Source: Delphinus delphis
Taxonomy: Eukaryota; Chordata; Mammalia; Artiodactyla; Delphinidae
Assembly: GCF_949987515.2 (NCBI RefSeq)
Contig: NC_082687.1
Location: forward strand, 114,929,838-114,993,837
Length of the DNA: 64,000 bases
Direction: 5' to 3'
The notes below the pieces were generated by a model, which saw only the letters and a list, made by a program, of their open reading frames with translations, was not told the DNA's origin and did not search any database. Of this stretch, positions 36,796 to 47,878 are shown piece after piece. Every line of letters starts with the position of its first letter. The first letter of the stretch is position 1. The translations under genes and the position numbers were made by a program.

Positions 36796-37791
36796 ATGTA
36801 TTACATGGGTGTATATATAGATATACATGCAATTTGTATCCTATTCATAGAAAGACAAATAAAAATAAAAATGCAAGCAAGACTACATTACATAACTACA
36901 TTACATAACTAAAAATGTATATTTCAGTTACAATAAACTATGTAAGAAGAGATACAAAGACTGACAATAACTGAATACTTATGGTATGTAATAGAATATA
37001 ATAGATGCTAAAGAATTGCTACATCTTGAGAAAATAAAAACTATTATTTTTAGCATTTGCAATTGCTATTTTGCCTGCTCTCCTAGACAATCTTCATGAA
37101 ACTGAAGCTTTCTTGGGGGAAGATAAATAAATGCAACTGTTCTCTTATAACTGTACAGTTGTATTTTTCTCTCTCGGAGGCAGACACCTACTAGACAGGA
37201 CAGATATTTCCAGAAGCAAGTGTGATAGCTGTCATGAGTAGGCTCATCACTTTTGTCATGGGAGCTTTACCAGTACACTGTCAACATCGTGGTTCTGCAT
37301 TTTTGCCCCTTGGGGACAAGATGTGCTTCACACTTATGGAAGTGGACCAGAAAAATTAAATGCCTACACTTCCGGATAGCAGTCAAGACTATCCATACAT
37401 GTGAATGATCAACACATGGGTCATGACTAAACAAACTTGTTGGTGATATATGAAAGAGAGAAACCCTATGACTTTTAAATTCCATGCAAATTATTCTTAT
37501 TATTTTATCCAACTTATTTTTATTCAACTAAAAATAAAATTTGTATTAATGTGTGGATAACAAAGTCAATTAAAATTCCAAAAAATGGAATGAAAAAAGG
37601 AAGACTGCAGTATAATAAAATCTTTCAGAAAATAAAAAAAAATTTTGTTTTTGAAAGACAATTTTTCTGCATAAAAATTAATTTATATAACTCTAAAGTT
37701 ACTGTACTAAGCCAGATTTTTAAGTTAAAATGCTTTGTTATAGAACTTTAAAGCTAAATATAACCATTTCATCTCTATCACTAGTCAGTGA
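36796..37791. other. Anonymous AT-rich intergenic DNA
   Basis: No gene. A short tandem duplication of 'actacattacataact' type lies near 36881-36910. Confidence 0.5.
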
Positions 37792-37805
37792 AGTAGCATC
37801 TGTTT
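37792..37805 (+). repeat. Target-site duplication (left) of twin-primed L1
   Basis: agtagcatctgttt matches agtaacatctgttt at 38652-38665 with one mismatch. Confidence 0.75.
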
Positions 37806-38651
37806 GGTTTTTTTTTACATCTTTTTTGGAGTATAATTGCTTTACAATGGTGTGTTAGTTTCTGCTTTATAACAAAGTGAATCAGTTATACATATACATA
37901 TGTTCCCATATCTCTTCCCTCTTGCATCTCCCTCCCTCCCACCCTACCTATCCCACCCCTCTAGGTGGTCACAAAGCACTGAGCTATGCGGCTGCTTCCC
38001 ACTAGCTTTCTACCTTACGTTTGGTAGTGTATATATGTCCATGCCTCTCTCTCACTTTGTCACAGCTCACCCTTCCCCCTCCCCATATCCTCAAGTCCAT
38101 TCTCTAGTAGGTCTGTGTCTTTATTCCTGTCTTACCGCTACGTTCTTCATGGCATTTTTTTCCCCTTAAATTCCATATATATGTGTTAGCATACGGTATT
38201 TGTCTTTCTCTTTCTGACTTACTTCACTCTGTATGACAGACTCTAGGTCTATCCATCTCACACCAGTCAGAATGGCCATCATCAAAAAATCTAGAAACAA
38301 TAAATGCTGGAGAGGGTGTGGAGAAAAGGGAACACTCTTGCACTGCTGGTGGGAATGTGAGTTGGTACAGCCACTATGGAGAACAGTATGCAGCTTCCTT
38401 AAAAAACTACAAATAGAACTACCATATGACCCAGCAATCCCACTACTGGGCATATACCCAGAGAAAACCATAATTCAAAAAGAGTCATGTACCAAAATGT
38501 TCATTGCAACTCTATTTACAATAGCCTGGAGATGGAAACAACCTAAGTGTCCATCATTGGATGAATGGATAAAGAAGACGTGGCACGTATATACAATGGA
38601 ATATTACTCAGCCATAAAAAGAAATGAAATTGAGCTATTTGTAATGAGGTG
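37806..38651 (-). mobile_element. 5'-truncated L1 with inverted 5' segment (twin priming)
   Basis: 37806-38259 is an L1 3' end on the minus strand (T tail, 3' UTR, last ORF2 codons). From about 38260 to 38651 the adjoining upstream part of the same L1 lies in the opposite orientation and reads as ORF2 C-terminal sequence on the plus strand. The inverted segment ends at the L1 position where the 3' segment stops (cacctcattacaaatagctc in the full-length copy), so little or nothing was lost. The two parts meet through a short shared 'catctca/cacctca' sequence. Target-site duplications bound the whole unit, as expected for twin priming of one L1 insertion. Confidence 0.88.
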
Positions 38652-38652
38652 A
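38233..38652 (+). pseudogene. Inverted L1 ORF2 C-terminal fragment
   Basis: An open run of 139 codons created by the inversion. It contains the ORF2 C-terminal Cys-rich block [19 protein letters not shown], then [19 protein letters not shown] and [20 protein letters not shown]. It starts in sequence antisense to the L1 3' part and stops just past the insertion boundary. There is no reason to think it is expressed. Confidence 0.8.
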
Positions 38653-38665
38653 GTAACATCTGTTT

Positions 38666-38784
38666 TGCTGTTCAGTTTAGCTTCTGAGATTTAGCTCTGG
38701 AGTCTCTTCATAAAACATTATCCTATAGCTATACTATAGGTATAGCTATACTATAGCTATACATTTATTCATAAAGAAAGCCTC
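38666..38784 (+). repeat. Low-complexity spacer with TATAGC repeats
   Basis: About 38728-38763 consists of repeated 'tatagctatac' units that form small palindromes between two L1 insertions. Confidence 0.6.
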
Positions 38785-38793
38785 TGAACTTGC

Positions 38794-38816
38794 TTTTTTT
38801 TTTTTACAACATACCT

Positions 38817-38855
<39 letters not shown>

Positions 38856-39566
38856 AACATCTTTATTGGAGTATAGTTGTTTCACAATGGTGTGTTAGTT
38901 TCTGCTTTATAACAAAGTGAATCAGTTATACATATACATACGTCCCCGTATCTCTTCCCTCTTGCATCTCCCTCCCTCCCACCCTCCCTATCCCATCCCT
39001 CTAGGTGGTCACAAAGCACCGAGCTGATCTCCCTAAGCTATGCAGCTGCTTCCCACTAGCTAGCTATTTTACGTTTGGAAGTGTATATATGTCCATGCTT
39101 TGTCCCAGCTTACCCTTCCCCCTCCCCGTATCCTCAAGTCCATTCTCTAGTAGGTCTGCATCTTTATTCCCATCTTGCACCTAGGTTCTTCATGACCATT
39201 TTTTTTTTTTAGATTCCATATATATGTGTTAGCATATGCTATTTGTTTTTCTCTTTCTGACTTAACTTCACTCTGTATGGCAGTCTCTAGGTCCATCCAC
39301 CTCACTACAAATAACTCAGTTTACTTCCTTTTTATGGCTGAGTAATATCCCATTGTATATATGTGCCACATCTTCTTTATCCATTCATCTGTTGATGGAC
39401 ACTTCGGTTGCTTCCATGTCCTGGCTATTGTAAATAGAGCTGCAATGAACATTTTTGTACATGACTCTTTTTGAATTATGCTTTTCTCAGGGTATATGCC
39501 CAGTAGTGGGATTGCTGGTTTGTATGGTAGTTCTAGTTTTAGATTTTTAAGGAACATCCATACTGT
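38794..39566 (-). mobile_element. 5'-truncated L1 3' end with microsatellite-bearing tail
   Basis: The L1 3' part (3' UTR plus the ORF2 C-terminus, ending 'ttaaggaacatccatactgt') runs from about 38853 to 39566. Between its 3' end and the T tail (38794-38805) lie 'acaacataccttc' and (GT)17. The 9 bp tgaacttgc occurs at both outer edges (38785-38793 and 39567-39575), consistent with a target-site duplication that includes the extra tail sequence. An open frame over it (39321-39734) crosses into unique flank and is not a gene. Confidence 0.8.
38819..38852 (+). repeat. (GT)17 microsatellite
   Basis: 34 bp of uninterrupted GT between the L1 3' end and its T tail. Confidence 0.95.
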
Positions 39567-39575
39567 TGAACTTGC

Positions 39576-40651
39576 AATTTTTGAATGATAATACTTTAAT
39601 TTGATGTTTTCTCTAAATAAATGTTGTATGACACATAAAATGATCCACACAAATCCATTTCTTAATCTGAAATCCTGAGCTTTCCTGTATAAATGTATAT
39701 TCAAGATGGCATTTACTTCAGTGGTGAAAGGCAATTCTTACTCCCTTCCGTATTTAGGGTTCTTTCCAATACTGCTGTACTTTTAGATCCTTTGCAGTTT
39801 ATTATACAAACACTTTGCTTATTTTTCACCCCTATTACTTAGTACAACTGTTGTAAAGAAAATAAGTTTTAGGAAATATAAAAGCTAATCTGAAATTCCA
39901 TTTTCTAAAGTTTCAGGCATATGTATCTCTTTATAACCTACAGGCTGAGAAGCATTTGTCCCCTGAGTATGTAGAGCAGAGAAATAAAGGAGAATATTCA
40001 GATTATTGAAAAAGGATTTGTGGTAAAATTAGGCAGGGGTATGGATCTACTTGATTATTCTGTACTTTTGACTGCCTGAATTATAAAGATAATAGGCTTC
40101 ATGAAGCCATTTGGAAACTCAGTATTTGCTTATTTTAACGATTAGTGAAGTAAGTGTAAGATAGCTTTATGGATTTTACTCACCAGGACAATAAAATCAA
40201 TTTCAAAAGAACTTATTTATATATAACACTGTTTTAGCTTCTTCATGTTGCTTTTTATAAAAATTATCTTATTGGTACACTTATTTCTAAATTAAAAAAT
40301 AGCAATGCCATATTATACATTTGCCAATAATTCCTGAATAGCTACTACCAAAACCAAGCCTTTTTTTAATGAATTGGTTAGATAATAATAAGCTGGGCAA
40401 AAAGGGGGAAAACTGTGTTGCAATTTAAATAGAATATAGACAGAGCACAAGTATCTTGCTCTCTTGATTTTAAATACAGGTTACCTTAAACTTATTTTAG
40501 CTAGGGTAATTTCTGCCAATTGTGAAAGCTGAAGTGCGTAAGTTGGTTTTGCCAAAAATTGCTCCATACATAAAAGGCCTAGCAGGGAAGTTGTATCAAG
40601 AAATTTATCCCAATATTTTGAGTTAGAGGAACTGAAGTTAACTCATTATGC

Positions 40652-40652
<1 letters not shown>
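39576..40652. other. Anonymous intergenic DNA
   Basis: No assignable gene or repeat. Confidence 0.5.

Positions 40653-40702
<50 letters not shown>
40653..40702 (+). repeat. (TG)25 microsatellite
   Basis: 50 bp of uninterrupted TG repeats. Confidence 0.95.
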
Positions 40703-40706
<4 letters not shown>

Positions 40707-41014
40707 AGCATAAAGAAAAATTAAATGCATGTAAGAACTGATTGACCTACAAGTGTATAGCTATATGTTACACAGTACAATTTCATACAGCATGTGCCTG
40801 TTGCAATAAATAATCTCTAAAATAGATCATTAGATTCTATTTGCTTATGCTGTCATTTAGCATGTTATTAGGCATTGACAAATACAGATAGTACTTGAAA
40901 TTATTTTTTCACATGCCTGTTTTCCTTCTTTTAAGATGAAACATTTAATTTTCTACAATATCATATAAATCACTTTTTTCTTGTTTATTTTAGATTTTTC
41001 CTTTAGTGGCATTT
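40703..41014. other. Anonymous AT-rich DNA
   Basis: Nothing assignable before the L1 3' end. Confidence 0.5.
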
Positions 41015-41472
41015 TATTAATTTTTGACAGGGTTTTTATTGAAGTATATTTGATTTACAATATATTTGTTTCGGTGTACAATGTAGTGATTAAATACTTT
41101 TATAAATTATACTCCACTTTAAGTTATTTAAAAATATTGGCTATATTTCCTGTGCTGTGCAGTATATCCTTGTAGATTATTTATTTTATACATAGTAGTT
41201 TGTACCTCTTAGTCCCCTACCCCTTCTTGCCCCTCCCTTCCTTCCTTCTCCCTACTGGAACCACTAGTTTGTTCCTATATCCGTGAATTTGTTTCTGTTT
41301 TGTTATATTCATTCATTTGTTTATTTTTTGGATCCCACATATAAGTGAACTCATACAGTATTTTTCATTCTCTGTCTGACTTATTTCACTAAACATAGCA
41401 GCCTCCGGGTCCTTCCATTTTGTTGCAAAGGGCAAATTTTCACTCTTTTTTATGGCTGAGTAATATTCCACT

Positions 41473-41528
41473 GTATGTATGTATGTATGTATGTATGTAT
41501 GTATGTATGTATGTATGTATGTATGTAT
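41473..41528 (+). repeat. (GTAT)14 microsatellite inside L1 ORF2
   Basis: 56 bp of perfect GTAT units at the L1 position that reads 'cattgtatatatgtgcc' in the full-length copy (4265-4281). Translated in the L1 sense it gives a YIHT repeat. Confidence 0.95.
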
Positions 41529-43030
41529 ATACACCACGTTTTCATTACCCATTCATCTGTGATGGACACATAGGTTGCTTTCATATATTGGCTATTGTGA
41601 ATAGTGCTGTTATGAATATTGGGGTGCATGTATCTTTTTGAATTATTTTTTCCATTTTATCTGATATACACCCAGAAGTGAAATTTCTGGATCATATGGT
41701 AGTTCAATTTTTAGTTTTTTGAGGAACCTTCATAATGTTTTCCATAGCGGTTGCACCAATTTACATACCCATCAATAATGTACTAGTGTTCCCTTTTCTC
41801 CATATCCTTGCCAACATTTTTTATTTGTGGTCTTTTGATGATAGCCATTCCGAAAGGTGCAAGGTGATATCTCACTGTGGTTTTGATTATGCATTTCACT
41901 GATGATTAGGGATGTTGATCATCTTTTCATGTGCCTGTTGGTCATCTGTACATCTTCTTTGGAAAAATGTCTATTCAGATCTTGTGCCTTTTTTTGAATT
42001 GGGCTGTTTGTTTTGGTTTTTTGATACTGAGTCATATGAGCTGTTGACGTATTTTGGATATTAATCCCTTATAGATCATATAATTTGCAAATATTTTCTC
42101 CCATTCAGTAAATTATCTTTATGCTTTGTTAATGCTTTCCTTTGCTGTGTAAAAGCTTTTAAGTTTAATTAGGTCCCATTTGTTTATTTTTGCTTTTGTT
42201 TCTTTGGCTGAGGAGACAAATCCAAAAAATATTGCTGGATTTATAGTCTATGTTTCTTCCAGGAATTTTATGGTTTCCAGTCTTAACATATAGATCTTTA
42301 ATTTATTTTGAGTTTATTTTTGTATGTAGTATGCAAAAATGTTCTAATTTCATTTTTTTTACATGTAACCATCCAGTTTTCTCAGCATCAGTTATTGAAG
42401 GGACTGTATATTCCCCATTGTATAGTCTTGCCTCCTTTGTTGTAGATTAATTAACAAAGTGTGTGGGGTTTTTTACTGGGCTCACTGTTCTATTCCACTG
42501 ATCTGTATGTCTCCTTTTGTGCCAGTATGATACCATTTGTACTACTGTAGCTTTGTACTACAGTCTGAAATCAGGGAATGTGATACCTCCATCTTCATTC
42601 TTTTTCTCAAGAGTTCTCTGGCTATTCAGGGTCTTTCATGGATCCATATAAATTTCAGGATTATTTGTTGTAGTTCTGTGAAAAATGTCATGAGTACATT
42701 AATAGTGATTGTATTAAATCTGTAGGTTGCTTAAGGTAGTATGGACATTTTAACATTAATTCTTCCAAATAATGAACATAGGATATCTTTCCATTTCTTT
42801 GTATCATCTTTGATTTCCTTCATAAATATTTTATAGTTTTCACAGTAAGGGGTTTCACCTTCTTCGTTAATTTTATTTCTAGGTATTTTGTTCTTTTGAT
42901 GTTATTTTAAATGGGATTGTCTACTTGCATTCTCTTTCTGATAGTTCATTATTAGATTAATATACAGATTTCTGTATATTAATCTTGTATCCTGAACCCC
43001 TGCTGAATTAATTTTTTAGTTCTAATAATT

Positions 43031-43515
43031 TTGGGGTAGAGATTTTATTTTTTATTTCTTTTTTATTGAAGTATATTTAATTTACAATGTTGTGTTAGTT
43101 TCAAGTGTATAGCAAAGTGATTTAGTTATATATATATATTCTTTTTCAGATTCTTTTCCATTATATATTATCACAAGATATTGAGTATAGTTTCCTGTGC
43201 TATATAGTAGGTCCTTGTTGTTTACCTGTTTTATATATAGTAGTGTGTATATGTTAATCCCAAACTCCTAATTTATCTCCTTCTCCCACCTGCTATCCCC
43301 TTTGGTAACCATAAGTTTGTTTTCTATGTCTGTGAGTCTATTTCCGTTTTGTAAATAAGTTCATTTGTACCATTTTTTTTTTTTAGATTCCACGTATAAG
43401 TGATATCATATGATATTTGTATTTGACTGACTTGACTTAATGTGATAATCTTTGAGTCCATCTTTGTTGCTGCAAATGACATTATTTCATTCTTTTTTAT
43501 GGCTAAGTAATGTGT

Positions 43516-43572
<57 letters not shown>

Positions 43573-43805
43573 ACATCTTCTTTATCCATTCATCTGTCAG
43601 TGGACATTTAGGTTGCTTCCATGTCTTGGCTATTGTGAATAGTGCTGCTGTGAACATTGAGGTACAGGTATCTTTGAATTATGATTTTCTCTGGATGTAT
43701 GCCCAGGAGTGGGATTGCTGGATCATATGGTAACTCTATTTTTAGTTTTTTAAGGAAACTCCATACTGTTCTCCATAGTGGTTGCACCAATTTACATTTA
43801 GTTTA
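43031..43805 (-). mobile_element. Nested 5'-truncated L1
   Basis: A second L1 3' end (from about 43064, 'attgaagtatatttaatttac', preceded by a T-rich stretch) sits inside the older L1 in the same orientation. It ends at 'ctccatagtggttgcaccaa' near 43790. ttagttctaataatt occurs at 43016-43030 and 43806-43820 and may be the target-site duplication. About 30 bp between the left copy and the T-rich tail look like outer L1 sequence, so the exact left edge is uncertain. Confidence 0.7.
43519..43570 (+). repeat. (TA)26 microsatellite inside L1 ORF2
   Basis: 52 bp of perfect TA repeats at the same L1 position as the GTAT expansion at 41473-41528. Confidence 0.95.
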
Positions 43806-44124
43806 TTAGTTCTAATAATTAGCTCTAATTAGTTCTTGCTGAATTCATTTACTAGCTCTAATTATTTTGATGTGGAGACTTAAGGGTTCTCTATATAGAG
43901 TATCATGTTATCTGAAAAGAGTGACAGTTTTATCTCTTCCCTTCCAATTTAGGTACATTTTATTTCTTTTTCTTTTCAGATTGCTGTGGCTAGGACTTCC
44001 AATACTGTGTCAAATAAAAGTGGCAGGAGTAGGAATCCTTGTCTTATTCCTGATTTTAGAGGAAAGGGTTTCAAGTTTTCACTATTGAGTATAATGTTAG
44101 CTATGGGTTTGTTATAAATGGCCT

Positions 44125-44382
44125 TTATATGTTGAGATATATTCCTTCTATATCCACTTTGATGATAGTTTTTATCATGAATGGATGTTGAATTTTTTCA
44201 AATGTTTTTTCTGTATCTATTGAGATGATCATGTGATTTTTATTCTTCCTTTTGTTAATGTGGAATATCACATTGGTTGATTTGCACACTAGAATAAATT
44301 CCACTTCATCATGTTTTTTGATTGGAGCATTTAGTTCATTGACATTTAACTTGATTATTGATGAGTATGTACTTATTGACAT
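44125..44382 (-). pseudogene. L1 ORF2 start fused to reverse transcriptase by deletion
   Basis: An 85-codon open remnant whose first 25 residues are the ORF2 N-terminus (IIKLNVNELNAPIKKH). It then passes directly into the reverse transcriptase segment (DEVEFI ... [20 protein letters not shown]). The endonuclease is gone. The retained active-site Asn sits alone, so no nuclease activity is possible. Confidence 0.75.
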
Positions 44383-44843
44383 TTTGTTACATGTTTACTA
44401 GTTGTTTTTGTAGTTCTCTGTTCTTTCCTTATTTTTATTTCTTCCCTTGTGGTTTGATGATTTTCTTTAGTGGTATGCTTAACTTTCTTTCTTTTTGGTT
44501 TTTGTGTAGCCATTGTAGGTTTTTGATTTGCAGTTACCATAGGGTTCATATATGTTGACTATAACAATATAGGTCTATATACCTGCTTTTTACTGAAAGT
44601 CATTTAAGTTCAAATGCATTCTAAACAATCTAAACTTTTTTTTATTAACTCTGCTCCCCCATATTTTGTTTTTTTGATGTCATATTTACATCTTCATGTT
44701 TATTCCTTAACTGTTTATCATAGTTATTGTTGATTTTTCAATTTTTTCTTTTAATATATGTAGTAGCTTGTTTAAGTGGTTGATTCACAGTCTTCAGTAT
44801 ATATTTGCCTTTACTAGTTGGATTTTTCCTTTCCTATAACTTC

Positions 44844-45300
44844 TTACTTCTTCTCGTAGCCTTTTCTTTTCCACTTAGATAAGACCTTTAACATTTCTTT
44901 TAGGGTCAGTTTAGCATTGATGAATAATATAGGGCTTTGCCTGTCTGGAAAGTTCTTTATCTCTCCTTCAATTCTGAATGATAATCTTCCTGGGTAGCTT
45001 GTAGGTTTTTTTCTTTTCTTTTTTTTTTTTTTCAGTACTTTAAATATATCATGCCACTCCCTTCTGGCCTGCAAAGTTTCTACAAAAAAAAAAAATCATC
45101 AGCTGATAGACTTACATGGGTTTCCTTGTATGTGACTCTTTGTTTTTCTCTTACTTCCTTTGGATCTCTTTTTTTAGTTTTTGCCACTTATGATATGTCT
45201 TGGTGTGTGTCTTTTTGGGTTCATCTTACTTGGGACTCTGTGATTTCTATACCTGGATATCTGTTTCCTTCTTCATGTTTGGAAATTTTGCAGCCATGAT
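44844..45300 (-). pseudogene. L1 ORF1 C-terminal remnant
   Basis: The open piece at 45074-44844 contains MQARREWHDIFKVL and PGRLSFRIEGEIKNF, equivalent to the ORF1p C-terminal domain. A lysine-rich insertion from a homopolymer interrupts it. The more upstream ORF1 sequence continues to about 45300 with further A-run damage (45089-45101). Confidence 0.7.
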
Positions 45301-45350
45301 TTAATCATTACATTTTGGACTCCTTTCTCCCTCTCTTCTCCTTCTAGGCC

Positions 45351-45600
45351 ACCTGGTATCACAAAAATATGCCACATTTGAAAATGGGGATAGGAGACCA
45401 ATGAAAAGTACATGGCAGCTGAGTCTGCCTTTCTTTTAGAACATTTTTAGGAATATTCCCACCCAAAGACTTCTGTTTCAAACTATCTTGTTGACAAGAA
45501 CTGTGTCACGTGGTTACACATGTCTACAAAGGAGGCTGGAAGTTGTAGTTTTTATCTGGGCACGAAAAAATTGGGAATCTTTTAGGAAGGATTAAAGGGG
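45351..45600. other. Anonymous DNA
   Basis: No feature is assignable. It may be 5' sequence of the older L1. Confidence 0.4.
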
Positions 45601-45609
45601 AATATGAAT

Positions 45610-45745
45610 CTATAGTGAACATCTAGCATTATGCAACACATACTTTGGCTCATTTAATTGTCAGATCAACTCTATAAAGTAGGTACTATCATAATAAAAA
45701 CTGAACTGATTTTTTTAAAAGTCACAGGAAGAACTCAAGTTATAC
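45610..45745 (-). repeat. MIR-like relic
   Basis: 'tggctcatttaattgtcaga tcaactctataaagtaggta' followed by 'actgaactga' and 'aagtcacagg' follows the reverse complement of MIR. Confidence 0.5.
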
Positions 45746-46909
45746 ACAATCAAGTTATACTAATAAGTGCGAGAGCCAAGACCCCAGTCAATGTGGTCTG
45801 ATTCCTAAGAGCCAAACAATAAGCCATGTTGTAGGGATTATTTCCTAATTTAAAACTCCCAGAGAGATCACAGTTTGTTATTAAACCTTTATGAACAAAA
45901 ATACAGTGTTGCTGCTTTGTATTTCCAAACAAACAAACCTCCCTTCTGTCCAATAGATCTCATTCCTACCTAGCATTTATTGTTTTAGCAATATTGTTTT
46001 ATATTTCTACTTTTCAGTTGCCTCCAGCATCTATCTTATATTTCATTCTCTCATCTCATTTATATTTCCAATACTAACTCCTTTTATCCTTGGCTGGGCA
46101 CTCTCTGGTAAGTTGTTGTTATTATTGTTCATGGAAAATATTTTGCTGAGCTTGTATTTATTTACTTAGTTATTAGTGTGAGAAATGTATATGTGATGAG
46201 GCTCTGTTAACTCACATAAATTAAAAAGAGATAAGATTGTTTTAGATTATATGGCCACTCATATGAATCTGTTTATAATTATTTTCTTAAAAAGGAAGAT
46301 TTTATTTTTAGAATAAAAGAGAAAAGTAAGTGTTTTTTTAAAATTCACTAGACAATATTTATTGAACAGAGAATTCATTTCACTGTTTTAAAAAAAATTC
46401 TGTTTTGAATTAAGTGGCACAAATCTGAATCTATTTTTGTCTTTGAGGAGTTTATTATCAGTCTTTTATAAAATTCATAGGGACATGTAGCTGCCCTTTT
46501 GCAAGAATAACACTATATTATTATTTTTCTAATTCTAGAATTAGATATTTAGGGTAGTGAAATTATCTGTATAATATAATAATGGAGACATGTCATTATA
46601 TATTTGTCCAACCCAGTAGAATTTAGAACACCAAGACTGAACACTAAAGTAAACTATAGATTTTGAGTGATTATTATGTTCAGTAGATTCCTCCATGGTA
46701 AGAAATGTACTATTATGGTGAATGATGTTGATAATAGAAGTTATGCATTTATGTGGGCAAGGGTATATGGAAAGTGCCTGTACCTTCCTTTCAAATTTGT
46801 AAACATAAAACTGCTCTAAAAATTATTTTTAGAAAAGGAAAAGAAGGTAGAAACACTTATTAAAAGAATATATTGCAAATTAGAAGAATAAAATGTCATG
46901 GCAGTAATC
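45746..46909. other. Anonymous AT-rich intergenic DNA
   Basis: No gene or transposon is assignable. The small minus-strand open frame at 45750-45953 has no domain. Confidence 0.5.
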
Positions 46910-46924
46910 AAAAATCTGTTTCTC
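46910..46924 (+). repeat. Probable target-site duplication (left) of plus-strand L1
   Basis: aaaaatctgtttctc resembles aaaagtctatttgtc at 52984-52998 (three mismatches), fitting the age of the L1 between them. Confidence 0.5.
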
Positions 46925-47552
46925 ATGTGCTGGGCCTAAATCCCACCCACACACCCTCACTCAGGGCCCTACCTCCAAACTCCAGAACCCCACACTCTGG
47001 AGGTCCTCCTTTGGAGGTGCTGCCTCTCACCTGCCTCGCAGGTCCTAAGCAGAGGCCCCATCCCAAGCTTGAACATTGCCCCACTTAGGCCCAATGCCCA
47101 AGGCCTTATCTGGCTGCATGGGTCCTGAAACTAGGCCCTGCTCCACACTCAAACCCCCCATCCACCTAGGTCCCGCCCCTACCTAAGTTCCATGCCCTGC
47201 CTAAACTCCACCCCCCATAGCCAAGGCTTCTTTTTTTTTTTTTCTTTTTTCCTCTTTTATATTGGGATTCCATTTTACCTTGTTGATTCATTGTTGTTGA
47301 TTCATTTATATTTTTATTTTCTTCTAATCTTTTATTTTTCTAATTTTATTTTATTCTTTATACTTTGTTATTCTTCTGCTCCTTTTGGCTTGTTCCCCTC
47401 CCCTCTTTTTTTTCTTTTTTCTGTTGTGGTTTTATTTTACCTTGTTGCAGTTGTTTCAATTGTATTTTTATTTTTCCTAATATATTTTTTATCTTTCTAA
47501 TTTTATTTTGTTTTTTATTGTTTGTTATTGTATTGCTCTCTTCTTTCTTTCT

Positions 47553-47702
47553 TTTCTTTTTTTTTTTTTTTTTTTTTGCCATGCCACATGGCTTGTGGGA
47601 TCTAGGTTGCAGGTAGGACATAATTCCCAGGTTGGAGGTAGGGCACAACTCCTGTGATAACAACTCTGAGTCCAAACCACTGGACTAACAGAGAACCTCA
47701 GA
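47553..47702 (-). mobile_element. CHR-1-type SINE nested in L1 5' UTR
   Basis: A long T tract (to 47578) is followed by 'gccatgccacatggcttgtg' and 'ggatctaggtt', and the block ends 'gagtccaaaccactggac'. These are the tail-side and head-side parts of a tRNA-derived CHR-1 SINE in reverse. The middle is altered, with an 'aggttg.aggtagg' motif present twice. No target-site duplication is visible, so the boundaries are approximate. Confidence 0.6.
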
Positions 47703-47878
47703 CCCCAGGGAATATTAATTGGAGTGAGGCCTCCTGGAGGTCCTCATCTAAGCACCAAGACCCGGCTCTGTCAACTACCTGCAGACTCCAGTGCTGGACA
47801 TCTCAGGCCAAACAACCAGTAAGATAGGAATACAGCCCCACCCGTCAAAAAAAAGAAACACCAAAAATTATGTTACCA

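Larger units (their letters stand above)
41015..45350 (-). mobile_element. Old L1, minus strand, with nested L1 and an internal deletion
   Basis: The 3' end lies near 41020 ('tttttattgaagtatatttg'). ORF2 can be followed upstream to about 43030, is interrupted by a nested L1, resumes near 43850 and runs to about 44310. There the sequence jumps from the early reverse transcriptase region straight to the ORF2 start ('gcatttagttcattgacatt'), removing about 1.6 kb of endonuclease and linker relative to the full-length copy. Upstream, ORF1 C-terminal sequence is visible at about 44844-45300. All frames are broken. It is distinctly more diverged than the L1 at 3742-10433. Confidence 0.82.

Noticed and set aside
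41313..41552. Protein-like YIHT repeat frame
   Set aside because: It is a GTAT microsatellite inside a dead L1 ORF2.
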